A stretch of DNA of 21,774 bases from the NCBI GenBank assembly GCA_046590885.1, contig JBKJTS010000204.1, positions 1-21,774 on the forward strand. The letters run 5' to 3'. This DNA comes from Ga0077554 sp046590885. Lineage in GTDB: Bacteria; Pseudomonadota; Gammaproteobacteria; Ga0077554; Ga007554. The notes beneath the pieces are model-generated. The model did not search any database and was not told the origin of the DNA. It was given only the letters and a program-made list of their open reading frames with translations. Both the position numbers and the translations under genes were made by a program. Below are positions 7,767-15,697 of the stretch, one piece after another (positions within the stretch are counted from its first letter, which is position 1; each line of letters starts with the position of its first letter).

Positions 7767-8609
7767 CTAATTACCAATATCCAACAACCCCAACACACAC
7801 TCCAGCCCTCCATGGTTAATCACCGCATGTGCTTGTGCCTGCACCGTGGGTTTAGCGTGATACGCGATGCTCAGCCCGGCGATGTTCATCATATCCAGAT
7901 CATTCGCGCCATCGCCCATCGCGACCACTTGGTGGGGTGCTATGTCGAGCTGAGAGCATAATTCCAGCAGAAATTCTGCTTTACCTGCCGCGCCAGTAAT
8001 CTTGCCCAACAAGTGGCCAGTGAGCCTTTCGTCGGAAATCTCCAGCACGTTGGCGCGCGCATAGTCGAGACCAAGACGTTGTTTGAGGCGGTCGGTAAAA
8101 AAAGTGAAGCCGCCGGATACCAACCCTACCTTGATGCCCGCAGACCGCAGACCGCGTACCATTTCTTCTGCACCGGGATTAGGTTCGAGCCGTTCGTTAT
8201 AAACGTGTTCCAGCGCGCTGGCCTCCAGCCCAGCAAGTAAAGCAACACGCTTTTTCAGCGACGCTTCAAAATTAATTTCACCGCGCATGGTGGCGGCTGT
8301 AATTGCTGACACCTGTGGTTTAACACCAATGAAATCTGCGATTTCATCAATACACTCAATATTGATCAGGGTGGAATCCATGTCGGTGATGAGCAGCCGC
8401 ACTTGGTCAGGACGGAAATTATCCGGCAACATATTAATGTCGAACACATGCGCGTGACGCAAAGCGGCCAATGTTTCAGGCGCCACTGGCTTGTCGGTGC
8501 GCAGGGTGTAATGGCTGCCATGTTCTATAAAGAAGGCATCGAGTTCATGGGCAATGGTCAGGACGGCTTCACGGGCGAGCGCGGCGCCTTGAAGTATCAG
8601 GATAGGCAT
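7767..8609 (-). CDS. serB: phosphoserine phosphatase
   Basis: 280 residues from the ATG at 8609. SerB hydrolyses O-phosphoserine in the last step of serine synthesis. HAD motifs: DMDSTL with nucleophile D76 and acid D78, S165-G-G, K210 and GDGAND at 232-237. The cap residues INIECIDEIAD and MRGEINFEASLKKRVALL are classic for SerB. The N-terminal ~70 residues are a small ACT-like domain. The frame stays open upstream to 8786, with another ATG at 8711. That upstream part overlaps a short dispersed repeat and reads like non-protein, so 8609 is preferred. No ribosome site is clear for either. Confidence 0.93.
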   Translation of the reverse strand: MPILILQGAALAREAVLTIAHELDAFFIEHGSHYTLRTDKPVAPETLAALRHAHVFDINMLPDNFRPDQVRLLITDMDSTLINIECIDEIADFIGVKPQVSAITAATMRGEINFEASLKKRVALLAGLEASALEHVYNERLEPNPGAEEMVRGLRSAGIKVGLVSGGFTFFTDRLKQRLGLDYARANVLEISDERLTGHLLGKITGAAGKAEFLLELCSQLDIAPHQVVAMGDGANDLDMMNIAGLSIAYHAKPTVQAQAHAVINHGGLECVLGLLDIGN

Positions 8610-8710
8610 AGGTTTGTGTGTAATATCAATTGGTTGGATTGGATCATAATCATACACTATTTTGGGGTAACTGCAGATTTTAGGTAAAAGAATCCTGCTG
8701 CGTATTTCCA

Positions 8711-8738
8711 TGTCATTCCGAGCACCGCGAGGAATCTT
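8711..8738. repeat. dispersed short repeat upstream of serB
   Basis: TGTCATTCCGAGCACCGCGA followed by GGAATCTT. It resembles the widespread TGTCATTCCGAGCGnAGCGAGGAATCT type and is related in form to the copy at 7082. It lies inside the spurious N-terminal extension of the serB reading frame (there it encodes KIPRGARND), which is why the long start is doubted. No intact second arm is seen. The rest of the gap to hemW (8739-8879) holds nothing recognisable. Confidence 0.5.
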
Positions 8739-8879
8739 AAGCTCCTCTGCTGTGCGCTTATAATCAGGGAGATGACCAAAGTACATTGCCAGCAGCGAGA
8801 AAATTGACTGCTACGTCACACGTCCCGCAAAATCCTCTCAAAGAAATCGATACGGGGCCGATGCACTAGGGTAGGGTGT

Positions 8880-10079
8880 TTAATTTGGCAAAAACAGCGC
8901 CATCAAATCGTTCAGGAAGCGTTTTCCAAGGTCTGTGGGGCGAATGTAGTGGATATCCCAGGTGATAAGTTCTTTTTGCTCGGCTGTGGTGAGCGCCGCC
9001 GCGACCGTGGAAATCGGCAGGCCAGTGTGTTCAGTAAACAGGGCGGTGGGGAAGCCGTTGGTGAGACGCAGGGCGTTCATCATGAATTCCATGCCCGCGT
9101 CGGTGCGAGTTAAACGCTGGGTACCGCCCAGCCTCTCGCTACTGGTGGCTTTGGCCATATAGTCACGGGGGTTTTTGACTTTCCAAGTGCGCGTTATGCG
9201 CTGGTATTGGGCATCACTGATTTTGGCATGGGCGCCCGCGCCGATGCCCAGGTAATCGCCAAAGCGCCAATAATTAAGGTTATGGCGGCTTTCCCATCCG
9301 GGCTGGGCATAGGCAGAAATTTCATACTGTCTATAATTATGGGCGGCGAGCCTTGCTTGGCACTGTTCCTGCATTTCCCAGAGTGTGTCGTCCTCGGGCA
9401 AGGTCGGGGGGTTGGCATAAAAGGCCGTATTTGGCTCCAGAGTGAGCTGGTACAGGGAAATGTGGCTCGGTTTCAGGGCGATGGCATGCTCAACGTCCGA
9501 CAAGGTTTGCGCTAAGGATTGCGCTGGGGAGGCCACTCGGGATTTCGCCAGAGATCGCCCGGGCAGGCCATACATCAGATCAAGATTGAAGTTTTCAAAA
9601 CCGGCGGCATGCGCGGTTTCAGCGGCATTAAAGGCTTCATGAGGGCCATGGATGCGGCCCAGTCGCTGCAGCATCTCGGCGTCAAAGCTTTGGATGCCGA
9701 GCGACAAACGATTGACGCCCAAGGCGCGAAATTCACGGAATTTACCATATTCCCAAGTGCCGGGATTGGCTTCCATAGTGATTTCGGCGTTGGGCCTGCA
9801 GGGAAGACGGGCGCGCACTTCTGACAGCAATCGGTCAATGCTGGCCGGGGAAAACAGACTGGGCGTGCCGCCCCCGATAAAGATGCTGTCAATAGATCGT
9901 CCCCATACTGAGGGCAGATCCTGTTCCAGGTCAGCGATCAGCGCCGTAATGTACTCGGCTTCAGGGAGTTGTTGTTGCCGGGCCTCATGGGAATTAAAGT
10001 CGCAATACGGACATTTGCGGACGCACCACGGAATGTGGATGTACAGCGACAGAGGCGGTAACGCAGTGAAATTAAACAT
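8880..10079 (-). CDS. hemW: HemW-like radical SAM heme chaperone
   Basis: 399 residues from the ATG at 10079. HemW binds heme and a 4Fe-4S cluster with SAM and is thought to insert heme into respiratory proteins; older names call it a coproporphyrinogen III oxidase. The start region YIHIPWCVRKCPYCDFNS has the CxxxCxxC cluster ligands C19, C23 and C26, then FIGGGTPSLF and LSLGIQSFD. A HemW C-terminal domain follows, with NYRQYEISAYA and HNLNYWRFGDYLGIGAGAH. The frame extends to 10136 (GTG) with a further ATG at 10097. The start just before the SAM domain fits the family. A short insertion rich in Ala/Ser follows GLPGRSLA, near residues 178-190. A heme role fits the nearby ccm genes. Confidence 0.93.
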   Translation of the reverse strand: MFNFTALPPLSLYIHIPWCVRKCPYCDFNSHEARQQQLPEAEYITALIADLEQDLPSVWGRSIDSIFIGGGTPSLFSPASIDRLLSEVRARLPCRPNAEITMEANPGTWEYGKFREFRALGVNRLSLGIQSFDAEMLQRLGRIHGPHEAFNAAETAHAAGFENFNLDLMYGLPGRSLAKSRVASPAQSLAQTLSDVEHAIALKPSHISLYQLTLEPNTAFYANPPTLPEDDTLWEMQEQCQARLAAHNYRQYEISAYAQPGWESRHNLNYWRFGDYLGIGAGAHAKISDAQYQRITRTWKVKNPRDYMAKATSSERLGGTQRLTRTDAGMEFMMNALRLTNGFPTALFTEHTGLPISTVAAALTTAEQKELITWDIHYIRPTDLGKRFLNDLMALFLPN

Positions 10080-10187
10080 GGATTCTGATCGGCGCATGTC
10101 TGAAAAGTGCTGCATTGTGACACTGGACAATGACACAGGGGAATTATTTTTTTGTCGTAAATCGCGGGTATAGTGAGTACCATTACC

Positions 10188-10216
10188 GACACAGTGGCTA
10201 TATGTTCTGATATAAT
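10188..10216 (+). promoter_or_regulatory. sigma70-type promoter for pbpG (extended -10)
   Basis: TATAAT at 10211-10216 is a perfect -10 and is preceded by TG plus one base (TGATATAAT), an extended -10. GACA at 10188-10191 gives a partial -35 at a somewhat long spacing. Transcription would start near 10223, giving a leader of about 158 nt that includes the hairpin at 10256-10297. Confidence 0.6.
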
Positions 10217-10255
10217 GAATAATATTTGCACGATCGAGTTAGGTATACGGAAATG

Positions 10256-10297
10256 CCTTTACTTTTCAATTTAAATTAAACAATTGAAAAGTAAAGG
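10256..10297 (+). promoter_or_regulatory. perfect 16-bp inverted repeat in the pbpG leader
   Basis: Left arm CCTTTACTTTTCAATT (10256-10271) and right arm AATTGAAAAGTAAAGG (10282-10297) are exact reverse complements around a 10-nt AT-rich loop. No T-run follows on the plus strand, so it is not a classic terminator in that direction. It lies between the promoter and the start codon and could be an operator or an mRNA stabilising or regulatory hairpin. Confidence 0.75.
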
Positions 10298-10380
10298 AAA
10301 GAGCAGATTTGAGTTGCTTTTCACGTCACGAAGCCAGTCATTATGGGGGTTATGGGCGTTTGCCAGTGGAGGCATCAACG

Positions 10381-11415
10381 GTGTTAATAAAAGTATTGGT
10401 AACCAGTTTAATAGTAGGCCTTTCCCTGATTTCTGCGCAGCCGACCATCGCAGGGGTGGCTGTGCCTTCTGCGAGAGCGTCTGATGCGTCCTCTGGAGTA
10501 GCTGCGGTGAAACCCAAAGCCACAGTTTCCAAGTCGATGGTGCGCAGGGCGAAGAAGGCTTCCCATCGCGTGCTGAATCAAAAGAAAATGATTGTAAAAC
10601 GCCGCAGCAGCGCTGCGCGTTTGATGACGCGCGACGGCCTGCCGATTTTGCGTTCGTCCATGGCCTTGGTGATTAACCAGGAAGATGGTAGCGTTATCTA
10701 CGCAAAACGCTCCTCCGTTAAAAGCCCGATTGCTTCCCTGACCAAGTTGATGACCGCGATGGTGATGCTGGATGCAAACTTGCCGCCGGATGAACTGATC
10801 GCTGTCACCCATCATGATATTGATACCTTGAAAGGTTCCAGTTCCAAGCTCAAAGTGGGGGCCACATTAAGCCGCAAGGCCATGTTGCACCTGGCATTGA
10901 TGGCGTCGGAAAACCGTGCCGCATCGGCTTTGGGGCGTACTTACCCTGGGGGTATGCCAGCATTTGTCGTCGCCATGAACAAAAAAGCCCGCGACCTAGA
11001 TATGGCGCAGACCCATTTTCTTGACTCCACCGGGCTGAATGCCGGCAATCTCTCCACGGCTGAGGATTTGGCCAAAATGGTGAACGCGTCCTATGAATAC
11101 CCCATGATTCGTCAGTTCAGCACTTCGCAATCATATGAGGTTGTGTTGGATGATTACCGTCGCCCCATACACTTTGGCAACACCAATGCTCTGGTTAAGA
11201 GTGATGCCTGGGACATTGGTCTGAGCAAAACCGGCTATATCAACGAAGCTGGGCGCTGCCTGGTAATGCAGGCGCGCATTGCGCAGCAGGCAGTGATTAT
11301 TGTGCTGCTTGATTCCCAAGGCATGCGCAGTCGTCTGGGTGACGCGAACCGCCTGAAACAATGGATGGAAGCGAAGTTATTACGTGCTACCAACAATAAA
11401 ATAGCCAAGATGTAA
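10381..11415 (+). CDS. pbpG: D-alanyl-D-alanine endopeptidase (PBP7-type, peptidase S11)
   Basis: 344 residues from GTG at 10381. The frame opens at 10309 (TTG), but GGAGG at 10368-10372 sits eight bases before this GTG. The protein then begins with a signal peptide (LIKVLVTSLIVGLSLISA). The earlier part reads SRHEASHYGGYGRLPVE, unlike a signal sequence. S11 motifs: SLTK (S119 nucleophile, K122), SEN (176-178) and KTG (283-285). A basic linker of about 60 residues (rich in K, R, S, A) separates the signal from the catalytic domain. PBP7-type enzymes cut DD-cross-links in peptidoglycan in the periplasm. There is no long C-terminal PBP5 domain, which favours PBP7 over PBP5. It ends in a strong terminator. 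Confidence 0.94.
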   Translation: MLIKVLVTSLIVGLSLISAQPTIAGVAVPSARASDASSGVAAVKPKATVSKSMVRRAKKASHRVLNQKKMIVKRRSSAARLMTRDGLPILRSSMALVINQEDGSVIYAKRSSVKSPIASLTKLMTAMVMLDANLPPDELIAVTHHDIDTLKGSSSKLKVGATLSRKAMLHLALMASENRAASALGRTYPGGMPAFVVAMNKKARDLDMAQTHFLDSTGLNAGNLSTAEDLAKMVNASYEYPMIRQFSTSQSYEVVLDDYRRPIHFGNTNALVKSDAWDIGLSKTGYINEAGRCLVMQARIAQQAVIIVLLDSQGMRSRLGDANRLKQWMEAKLLRATNNKIAKM

Positions 11416-11445
11416 TTTATAACTTTAGATATTTGCAAATAAGCT

Positions 11446-11479
11446 AAAGGCGCTGGAAGTGAATTCCAGCGCCTTTTTT
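11446..11479 (+). terminator. intrinsic terminator after pbpG
   Basis: A 13-bp perfect stem, AAAGGCGCTGGAA (11446-11458) with TTCCAGCGCCTTT (11464-11476), around the loop GTGAA, then a run of T to 11479. The stem touches the stop codon of convergent rdgB. In that direction it has only a short T-run, so it is mainly a plus-strand terminator, perhaps bidirectional. Confidence 0.92.
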
Positions 11480-12074
11480 ATTGGTACGTGCCCAGCGCTG
11501 TCAGCAATTGCCGCAATGCCTGTCCACGATGACTGAGATTGTTTTTAACTGCTGCCGGTAATTCTGCCGCCGAGCAGTTATGGGTGCGCACAAAAAACAC
11601 TGGATCGTAGCCAAAACCCTGGGTGCCGCGCGGTTCAAATAGAATGCGGCCTTCCCAGGTGCCTTGGCAAATGATGGGCGTGGGGTCATGGGCGTGTTCC
11701 ATGTACACCATCAGGCATTGAAATCGCGCAGTGCGCTGTGCTGTTGCTACATCAGCAAGCGCGGCCAGCAGTTTTGCAAGGTTATCGTTATCCGACGCAT
11801 CATTACCTGCATAGCGTGCCGAATAAATCCCCGGCGCACCATGCAGCGCGTCCACTTCCAGGCCGGAATCATCGGCGATGGCAGGCAATCCGCTGTGAGC
11901 GGCGGCATTGCGTGCCTTGAGCAGGGCGTTTTCAACGAAGGTGAGACCAGTTTCTTCTACTTCAATAACGTTGAATGCCGATTGTGGTAACACTTCAATA
12001 CGGTGATTAGCCAACATCTGACTGATTTCACGCGCTTTGCCGGCGTTGCCGCTGGCTAATACGATGCGTTTCAT
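11478..12074 (-). CDS. rdgB: dITP/XTP pyrophosphatase (non-canonical purine NTPase)
   Basis: 198 residues from the ATG at 12074. RdgB hydrolyses dITP, ITP and XTP to the monophosphate plus pyrophosphate, keeping deaminated purines out of nucleic acids. Visible: VLASGNAGKAREI at the N-terminus, TFVENALLKARNAA, the catalytic ADDSGLEVDALHGAPGIYSA, and a C-terminal GYDPVF with LSHRGQAL. A TTG at 12080 is in frame and lies six bases after AGGG. The start could be two codons earlier. It follows rph by a few bases on the same strand and they are surely co-transcribed. Confidence 0.96.
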   Translation of the reverse strand: MKRIVLASGNAGKAREISQMLANHRIEVLPQSAFNVIEVEETGLTFVENALLKARNAAAHSGLPAIADDSGLEVDALHGAPGIYSARYAGNDASDNDNLAKLLAALADVATAQRTARFQCLMVYMEHAHDPTPIICQGTWEGRILFEPRGTQGFGYDPVFFVRTHNCSAAELPAAVKNNLSHRGQALRQLLTALGTYQ

Positions 12075-12082
12075 TGCCAAAC

Positions 12083-12799
12083 TTAACCCTGCAGCACAGC
12101 TTGCTGCTTTTTGATCAATTCACCAATGCCGCCTTTGGCAAGCTCAAGCATGGCCTGCAGTTCGTCCATGCGAAACGCATGACCTTCGGCGGTGCCCTGA
12201 ACTTCAATAAAGGCGCCAGCTTCGTTCATGACTACGTTCATATCAGTTTCGGCTTCAGAATCTTCCTTGTAATCAAGATCCAGCACCGGCAGGCCTTGGT
12301 ATAGGCCCACGGACACCGAGGCGATATAGCCATGAATCGGGTTGCTCTTGATGATTTTGGTTTTGCGCATATGAGCAATTGCATCCACCAATGCCACATA
12401 GCCGCCGGTGATGGAGGCGGTGCGGGTGCCACCATCGGCCTGAATGACGTCGCAGTCAATGGTGATGCTGCGCTCCCCCAAGGCTTGCATATCAACCACT
12501 GCCCGCAGTGAGCGACCGATCAAGCGCTGGATTTCCATAGTGCGCCCACCTTGCTTGCCTTGCGCGGCTTCACGGCCCATGCGCTGGCCGGTAGAACGCG
12601 GTAGCATACCGTATTCGGCAGTGATCCAGCCTTTGCCGCTGCCTTTGAGAAAACGCGGCACTTTGTCTTCAATAGTGGCATTGCAGATGACTTTGGTATC
12701 GCCAAACTCCACCAGCACTGAGCCTTCTGCATGTTTGGTATAGTGCCGAGTCAGTTTGATTTGACGTAATTCGTTTTGTGCTCTGCCGCTGGGTCGCAT
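12083..12799 (-). CDS. rph: ribonuclease PH
   Basis: 238 residues, full length. RNase PH is a phosphate-dependent 3'-5' exoribonuclease that trims tRNA precursors. Visible: MRPSGRAQNELR at the N-terminus, GSVLVEFGDTKV, RFLKGSGKGWITAEYGMLPR, the phosphate-site segment GRTMEIQRLIGRSLR, and QADGGTRTASITG. AAGG lies just upstream with a six-base spacing to the ATG. It leads the rph-rdgB operon and is divergent from gmk. Confidence 0.97.
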   Translation of the reverse strand: MRPSGRAQNELRQIKLTRHYTKHAEGSVLVEFGDTKVICNATIEDKVPRFLKGSGKGWITAEYGMLPRSTGQRMGREAAQGKQGGRTMEIQRLIGRSLRAVVDMQALGERSITIDCDVIQADGGTRTASITGGYVALVDAIAHMRKTKIIKSNPIHGYIASVSVGLYQGLPVLDLDYKEDSEAETDMNVVMNEAGAFIEVQGTAEGHAFRMDELQAMLELAKGGIGELIKKQQAVLQG

Positions 12800-12828
12800 G
12801 TGATGCCTTTTGCAATGGGAAAGAAGCT

Positions 12829-12836
12829 ATTATACT
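12829..12836. promoter_or_regulatory. overlapping divergent -10 boxes for rph and gmk
   Basis: On the minus strand 12829-12834 reads TATAAT, a perfect -10 for rph with a short leader. On the plus strand 12831-12836 reads TATACT, a good -10 for gmk, with TTGCAA at 12810-12815 as a rough -35 at a short spacing. The two boxes overlap, so polymerase could occupy only one at a time. Confidence 0.5.
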
Positions 12837-12871
12837 CCAATTCAGAATATAGAATAAACCCGGGGATAATC

Positions 12872-13525
12872 ATGTCAGACGCATCACGACCAAAAAATAC
12901 AGCAGCTGCGGCTGTGCCTGCAACGCTGTACATCATTGCCGCCCCATCGGGCGCTGGAAAGACCAGTCTGGTCAAAGCGGTGGTAGATGCGACGCCGGGA
13001 CTGATGGTGTCTGTATCCCACACGACCCGGCCGATGCGGTCGGGGGAGCAGCAGGGGGTGCATTATCATTTTATTGACCAGCCCACCTTTCAGGGGATGA
13101 TCACTGCCGGAGTGTTTCTGGAGCATGCCAGAGTATTTGATAATTACTACGGCACCTCAGTATCCGCGGTGCAGGACACTTTGCAGCACGGCGTAGATGT
13201 GATTCTTGAAATTGACTGGCAAGGTGCTCACCAGGTTAAGTTACAAATGCCGGAGTGTATAGGTATTTTTATTTTACCCCCGTCGCGTGCCACGCTCGAT
13301 CAGCGTTTGCGTGCACGTGGTCAAGATGGTGAAGAGGTCATTGCGCGACGCATGCGCGATGCGGAAAATGAAATGAGTCACTACGCTGATTTTGATTATC
13401 TGGTAGTGAACGATGATTTTGATACGGCACGCAAAGACATGCAGGCGATTATCCGCGCGCGGCGCTTGGGCATCAAGGCGCAAACAGTACGATTACATGC
13501 GTTGCTGGAGCAGTTGCTAAAATAA
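12872..13525 (+). CDS. gmk: guanylate kinase
   Basis: 217 residues from the ATG at 12872, which has GGGGA a few bases upstream. The earlier in-frame ATG at 12776 lies inside rph and is rejected. Gmk phosphorylates GMP to GDP. Visible: P-loop APSGAGKTS at 24-32, SVSHTTRPMRSGEQQGVHYHF (GMP binding), FLEHARVFDNYYGTS, and VILEIDWQGAHQV. In related bacteria rpoZ and spoT normally follow; here an accessory island follows instead. Confidence 0.97.
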   Translation: MSDASRPKNTAAAAVPATLYIIAAPSGAGKTSLVKAVVDATPGLMVSVSHTTRPMRSGEQQGVHYHFIDQPTFQGMITAGVFLEHARVFDNYYGTSVSAVQDTLQHGVDVILEIDWQGAHQVKLQMPECIGIFILPPSRATLDQRLRARGQDGEEVIARRMRDAENEMSHYADFDYLVVNDDFDTARKDMQAIIRARRLGIKAQTVRLHALLEQLLK

Positions 13526-13625
13526 TACTTCACCTTTATCCAACAGGGTAACGCGCCAAGGCCGTTTATCCCGCTGGGTCCCTGATCTTGCGGAGTGCCT
13601 CAATGTGAATCAAGGGGGCTGAATC

Positions 13626-13646
13626 AATCGAGTCTGACCCCATTGA
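13626..13646 (+). repeat. island repeat copy R1
   Basis: Starts AATCGAGTCTGACCC and continues CATTGA. It matches R2 (15872) at 20 of 21 positions in the same orientation and is the outer left border of the island. It also appears inverted at R4 (17083). Confidence 0.75.
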
Positions 13647-13666
13647 TCAGACGCATTGATCAGACG
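13641..13666 (+). repeat. 13-bp perfect tandem duplication
   Basis: CATTGATCAGACG occurs twice without a gap (13641-13653, 13654-13666). The first copy overlaps the end of R1, and each copy contains the palindrome TGATCA. It sits about 28 bp before the helicase start. Confidence 0.85.
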
Positions 13667-13693
13667 AAAACAAAATTTGGAGTGATTGGATAA

Positions 13694-15628
13694 ATGGCTG
13701 TTATTTACCCCGACCTAGAAAACATTCAGCGCCTTAAAGTCGAGCCAACTCCCGGGGAGTGGAATTTGATAAGTTATCTCAAAGACCACCTTGATGATAC
13801 CTATGAGGTATTTTTTAACCCCTACTTGGATGGCGATAGGCCTGACTTTATTATTTTGAAACGGCATTGCTCCGCATTCATAATTGAAGTCAAAGACTGG
13901 GATTTAAAAAGCTATAAAATTACAGAAAATAACAAGTGGGTAGTTTTTGATGGTTTTAAATCATCGAGCAAGGCATCGCCGCAATCTCAGGCCTTTCGAT
14001 ACAAAAAAAACCTTTACGACTTGCATTTACCAGTAGTTGGCATGTCAATACTCACAAACCCAAATTTTTTTAATCTGGTTCACTGTTTTGTATATTTTCA
14101 TAATTCAGATAAATGCGTGATTGATTCGCTGTACTCTCCAGCAGAAGAAAGGCAGAAAGAGGAGCAGTCGAGACTAAATCAGGCTCAAAAGGAAAAGGCC
14201 TTTGATTCTTACGATAAGGAAAGCAAGCGCTTGGATCGAAAGAAGAGCAATCTGCAAAGAGATAAGAACATGTCTTTTGGTGGTGACCGACTGGCTAATC
14301 TGGTGAAAAATATCAAGAAAAATCCTACAAATAAACTATTTGACGAAAATGTTTATCGGGATTTCAAGCGGAGGCTTACCCCACCTGAACATACTCTAAA
14401 TCAAGGGGTGCCAATCAAATTTGATAATAAGCAGTTATCCCTAACGAATAGCAAAAATGAAAAAGGAAAAATCAAAGGTGTCGCTGGCTGTGGGAAAACA
14501 TCTATTTTATCTCAGCGTGCTATAAACGCCTCTCAAAGGCACAATTCAACTGTTCTTATATTGACATTTAACATTACACTTAAAAACTACATCAGAGATA
14601 AGATTAGCGATATTCAGGGAAAGAGAGATTTTTCATCCTTTGAAATTTCAAATTATCACCAATTTTTCAACTCTCAAGTCAATAATACTGGGCAGGATTT
14701 CGGCGAGTTAATTGAAAAATATGGAATAGAAAGACTCTATCTTATCGACGTCTTTCAAGGCATGGATGTAACGAAGTATCAAACAATTCTTGTTGATGAG
14801 ATACAAGATTATCAATCCGAATGGGTCAAAATCATTCTAGATAATTTCCTTCAAGAAGATGGTGAGATGATTCTATTCGGCGATGAGTCTCAGAATATTT
14901 ATCAAAGGAACTTTGCTAGGTCTCCCGTTATAGCCCAAGGTTTTTGGCAGTGGATTAAGCTTACTCGATCTTATAGAGCCAGCTTTGATTCTCCTTTGAA
15001 TCAGCTATTTAAAGATTTTCAACTAAAATTTCTTGTCGAAAAGCATTCAGACATAGAATTAACTGATGTAAGCCCCACTCAACTTGGCTTCGGATTTTGT
15101 TTCCTAAAATATGAGGAGGCCACAGTCGGTGGATGGAAAGAATTAGTGTTTTATTCAATAAAGAGCTATATCAGGAGTTACGATTTACACCCAAACGATA
15201 TTGTTATTTTATCTTCAAAAATTTCGCTGCTTAGGCAATTAAACGAGTTATGGATAGAAGGTGAAAAAACGCACTGCATGTTTGAAACGTATGAAGAGCT
15301 AGCGGAGTGCACAAGTAAGAGCGCAGTTGAGATAAAGGAGTTAGATGAAAACGAAATCAACATACTTGTAAATCAAAACAAAGAAGATGTCGACAGAGTT
15401 AGGCGGGCAAAAAAGAGTCATTTTTATGCAAATAGCGGCTTAATAAAGCTTTCGACTATTCATAGTTATAAGGGGCTTGAGTCAAAAACTGTTTTTTATG
15501 TGATGGGCGAGAAGGATGATCCAGAAAGCGTATACACTTCGATAACGCGCACCTCAGAAAATCTCGTGGTTTTTGATGTTGGGAGTAACAACAAATGCTC
15601 TGGTTTTCTGAAAGAGGCTATTAATTGA
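13694..15628 (+). CDS. NERD nuclease-SF1 (UvrD-like) helicase fusion; probable defence protein
   Basis: 644 residues. Residues ~20-140 form a NERD/PD-(D/E)xK-like nuclease: GE at 21-22, P50-D51, then IIEVKDW with E65 and K67. A charged, probably coiled-coil linker follows (146-195). The SF1 helicase core has Walker A GVAGCGKT (K268), Walker B VDEIQD (368-372), motif III FGDESQNIY (395-403), TRSYRAS (R425), motif V LSTIHSYKGLES and motif VI YTSITRT (R619). The motifs look intact, so it is likely active as an ATP-driven nucleic-acid motor with an attached nuclease. Single-gene nuclease-helicase proteins (such as the Nhi type) act in phage defence; that role here is inferred from architecture and position. 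The gene is much more AT-rich than its neighbours. GGAG at 13679-13682 precedes the ATG. Confidence 0.88.
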   Translation: MAVIYPDLENIQRLKVEPTPGEWNLISYLKDHLDDTYEVFFNPYLDGDRPDFIILKRHCSAFIIEVKDWDLKSYKITENNKWVVFDGFKSSSKASPQSQAFRYKKNLYDLHLPVVGMSILTNPNFFNLVHCFVYFHNSDKCVIDSLYSPAEERQKEEQSRLNQAQKEKAFDSYDKESKRLDRKKSNLQRDKNMSFGGDRLANLVKNIKKNPTNKLFDENVYRDFKRRLTPPEHTLNQGVPIKFDNKQLSLTNSKNEKGKIKGVAGCGKTSILSQRAINASQRHNSTVLILTFNITLKNYIRDKISDIQGKRDFSSFEISNYHQFFNSQVNNTGQDFGELIEKYGIERLYLIDVFQGMDVTKYQTILVDEIQDYQSEWVKIILDNFLQEDGEMILFGDESQNIYQRNFARSPVIAQGFWQWIKLTRSYRASFDSPLNQLFKDFQLKFLVEKHSDIELTDVSPTQLGFGFCFLKYEEATVGGWKELVFYSIKSYIRSYDLHPNDIVILSSKISLLRQLNELWIEGEKTHCMFETYEELAECTSKSAVEIKELDENEINILVNQNKEDVDRVRRAKKSHFYANSGLIKLSTIHSYKGLESKTVFYVMGEKDDPESVYTSITRTSENLVVFDVGSNNKCSGFLKEAIN

Positions 15629-15697
15629 CATCGCAAAATAAGAACGCATAGTGTCAGATCTAACATTCCAACAAACTCTGTTGCACTTCGCAGATGG

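Noticed and set aside
9652..10173. 173-codon plus-strand frame opposite hemW
   Set aside because: Antisense shadow of a clear radical SAM gene with no domain features.
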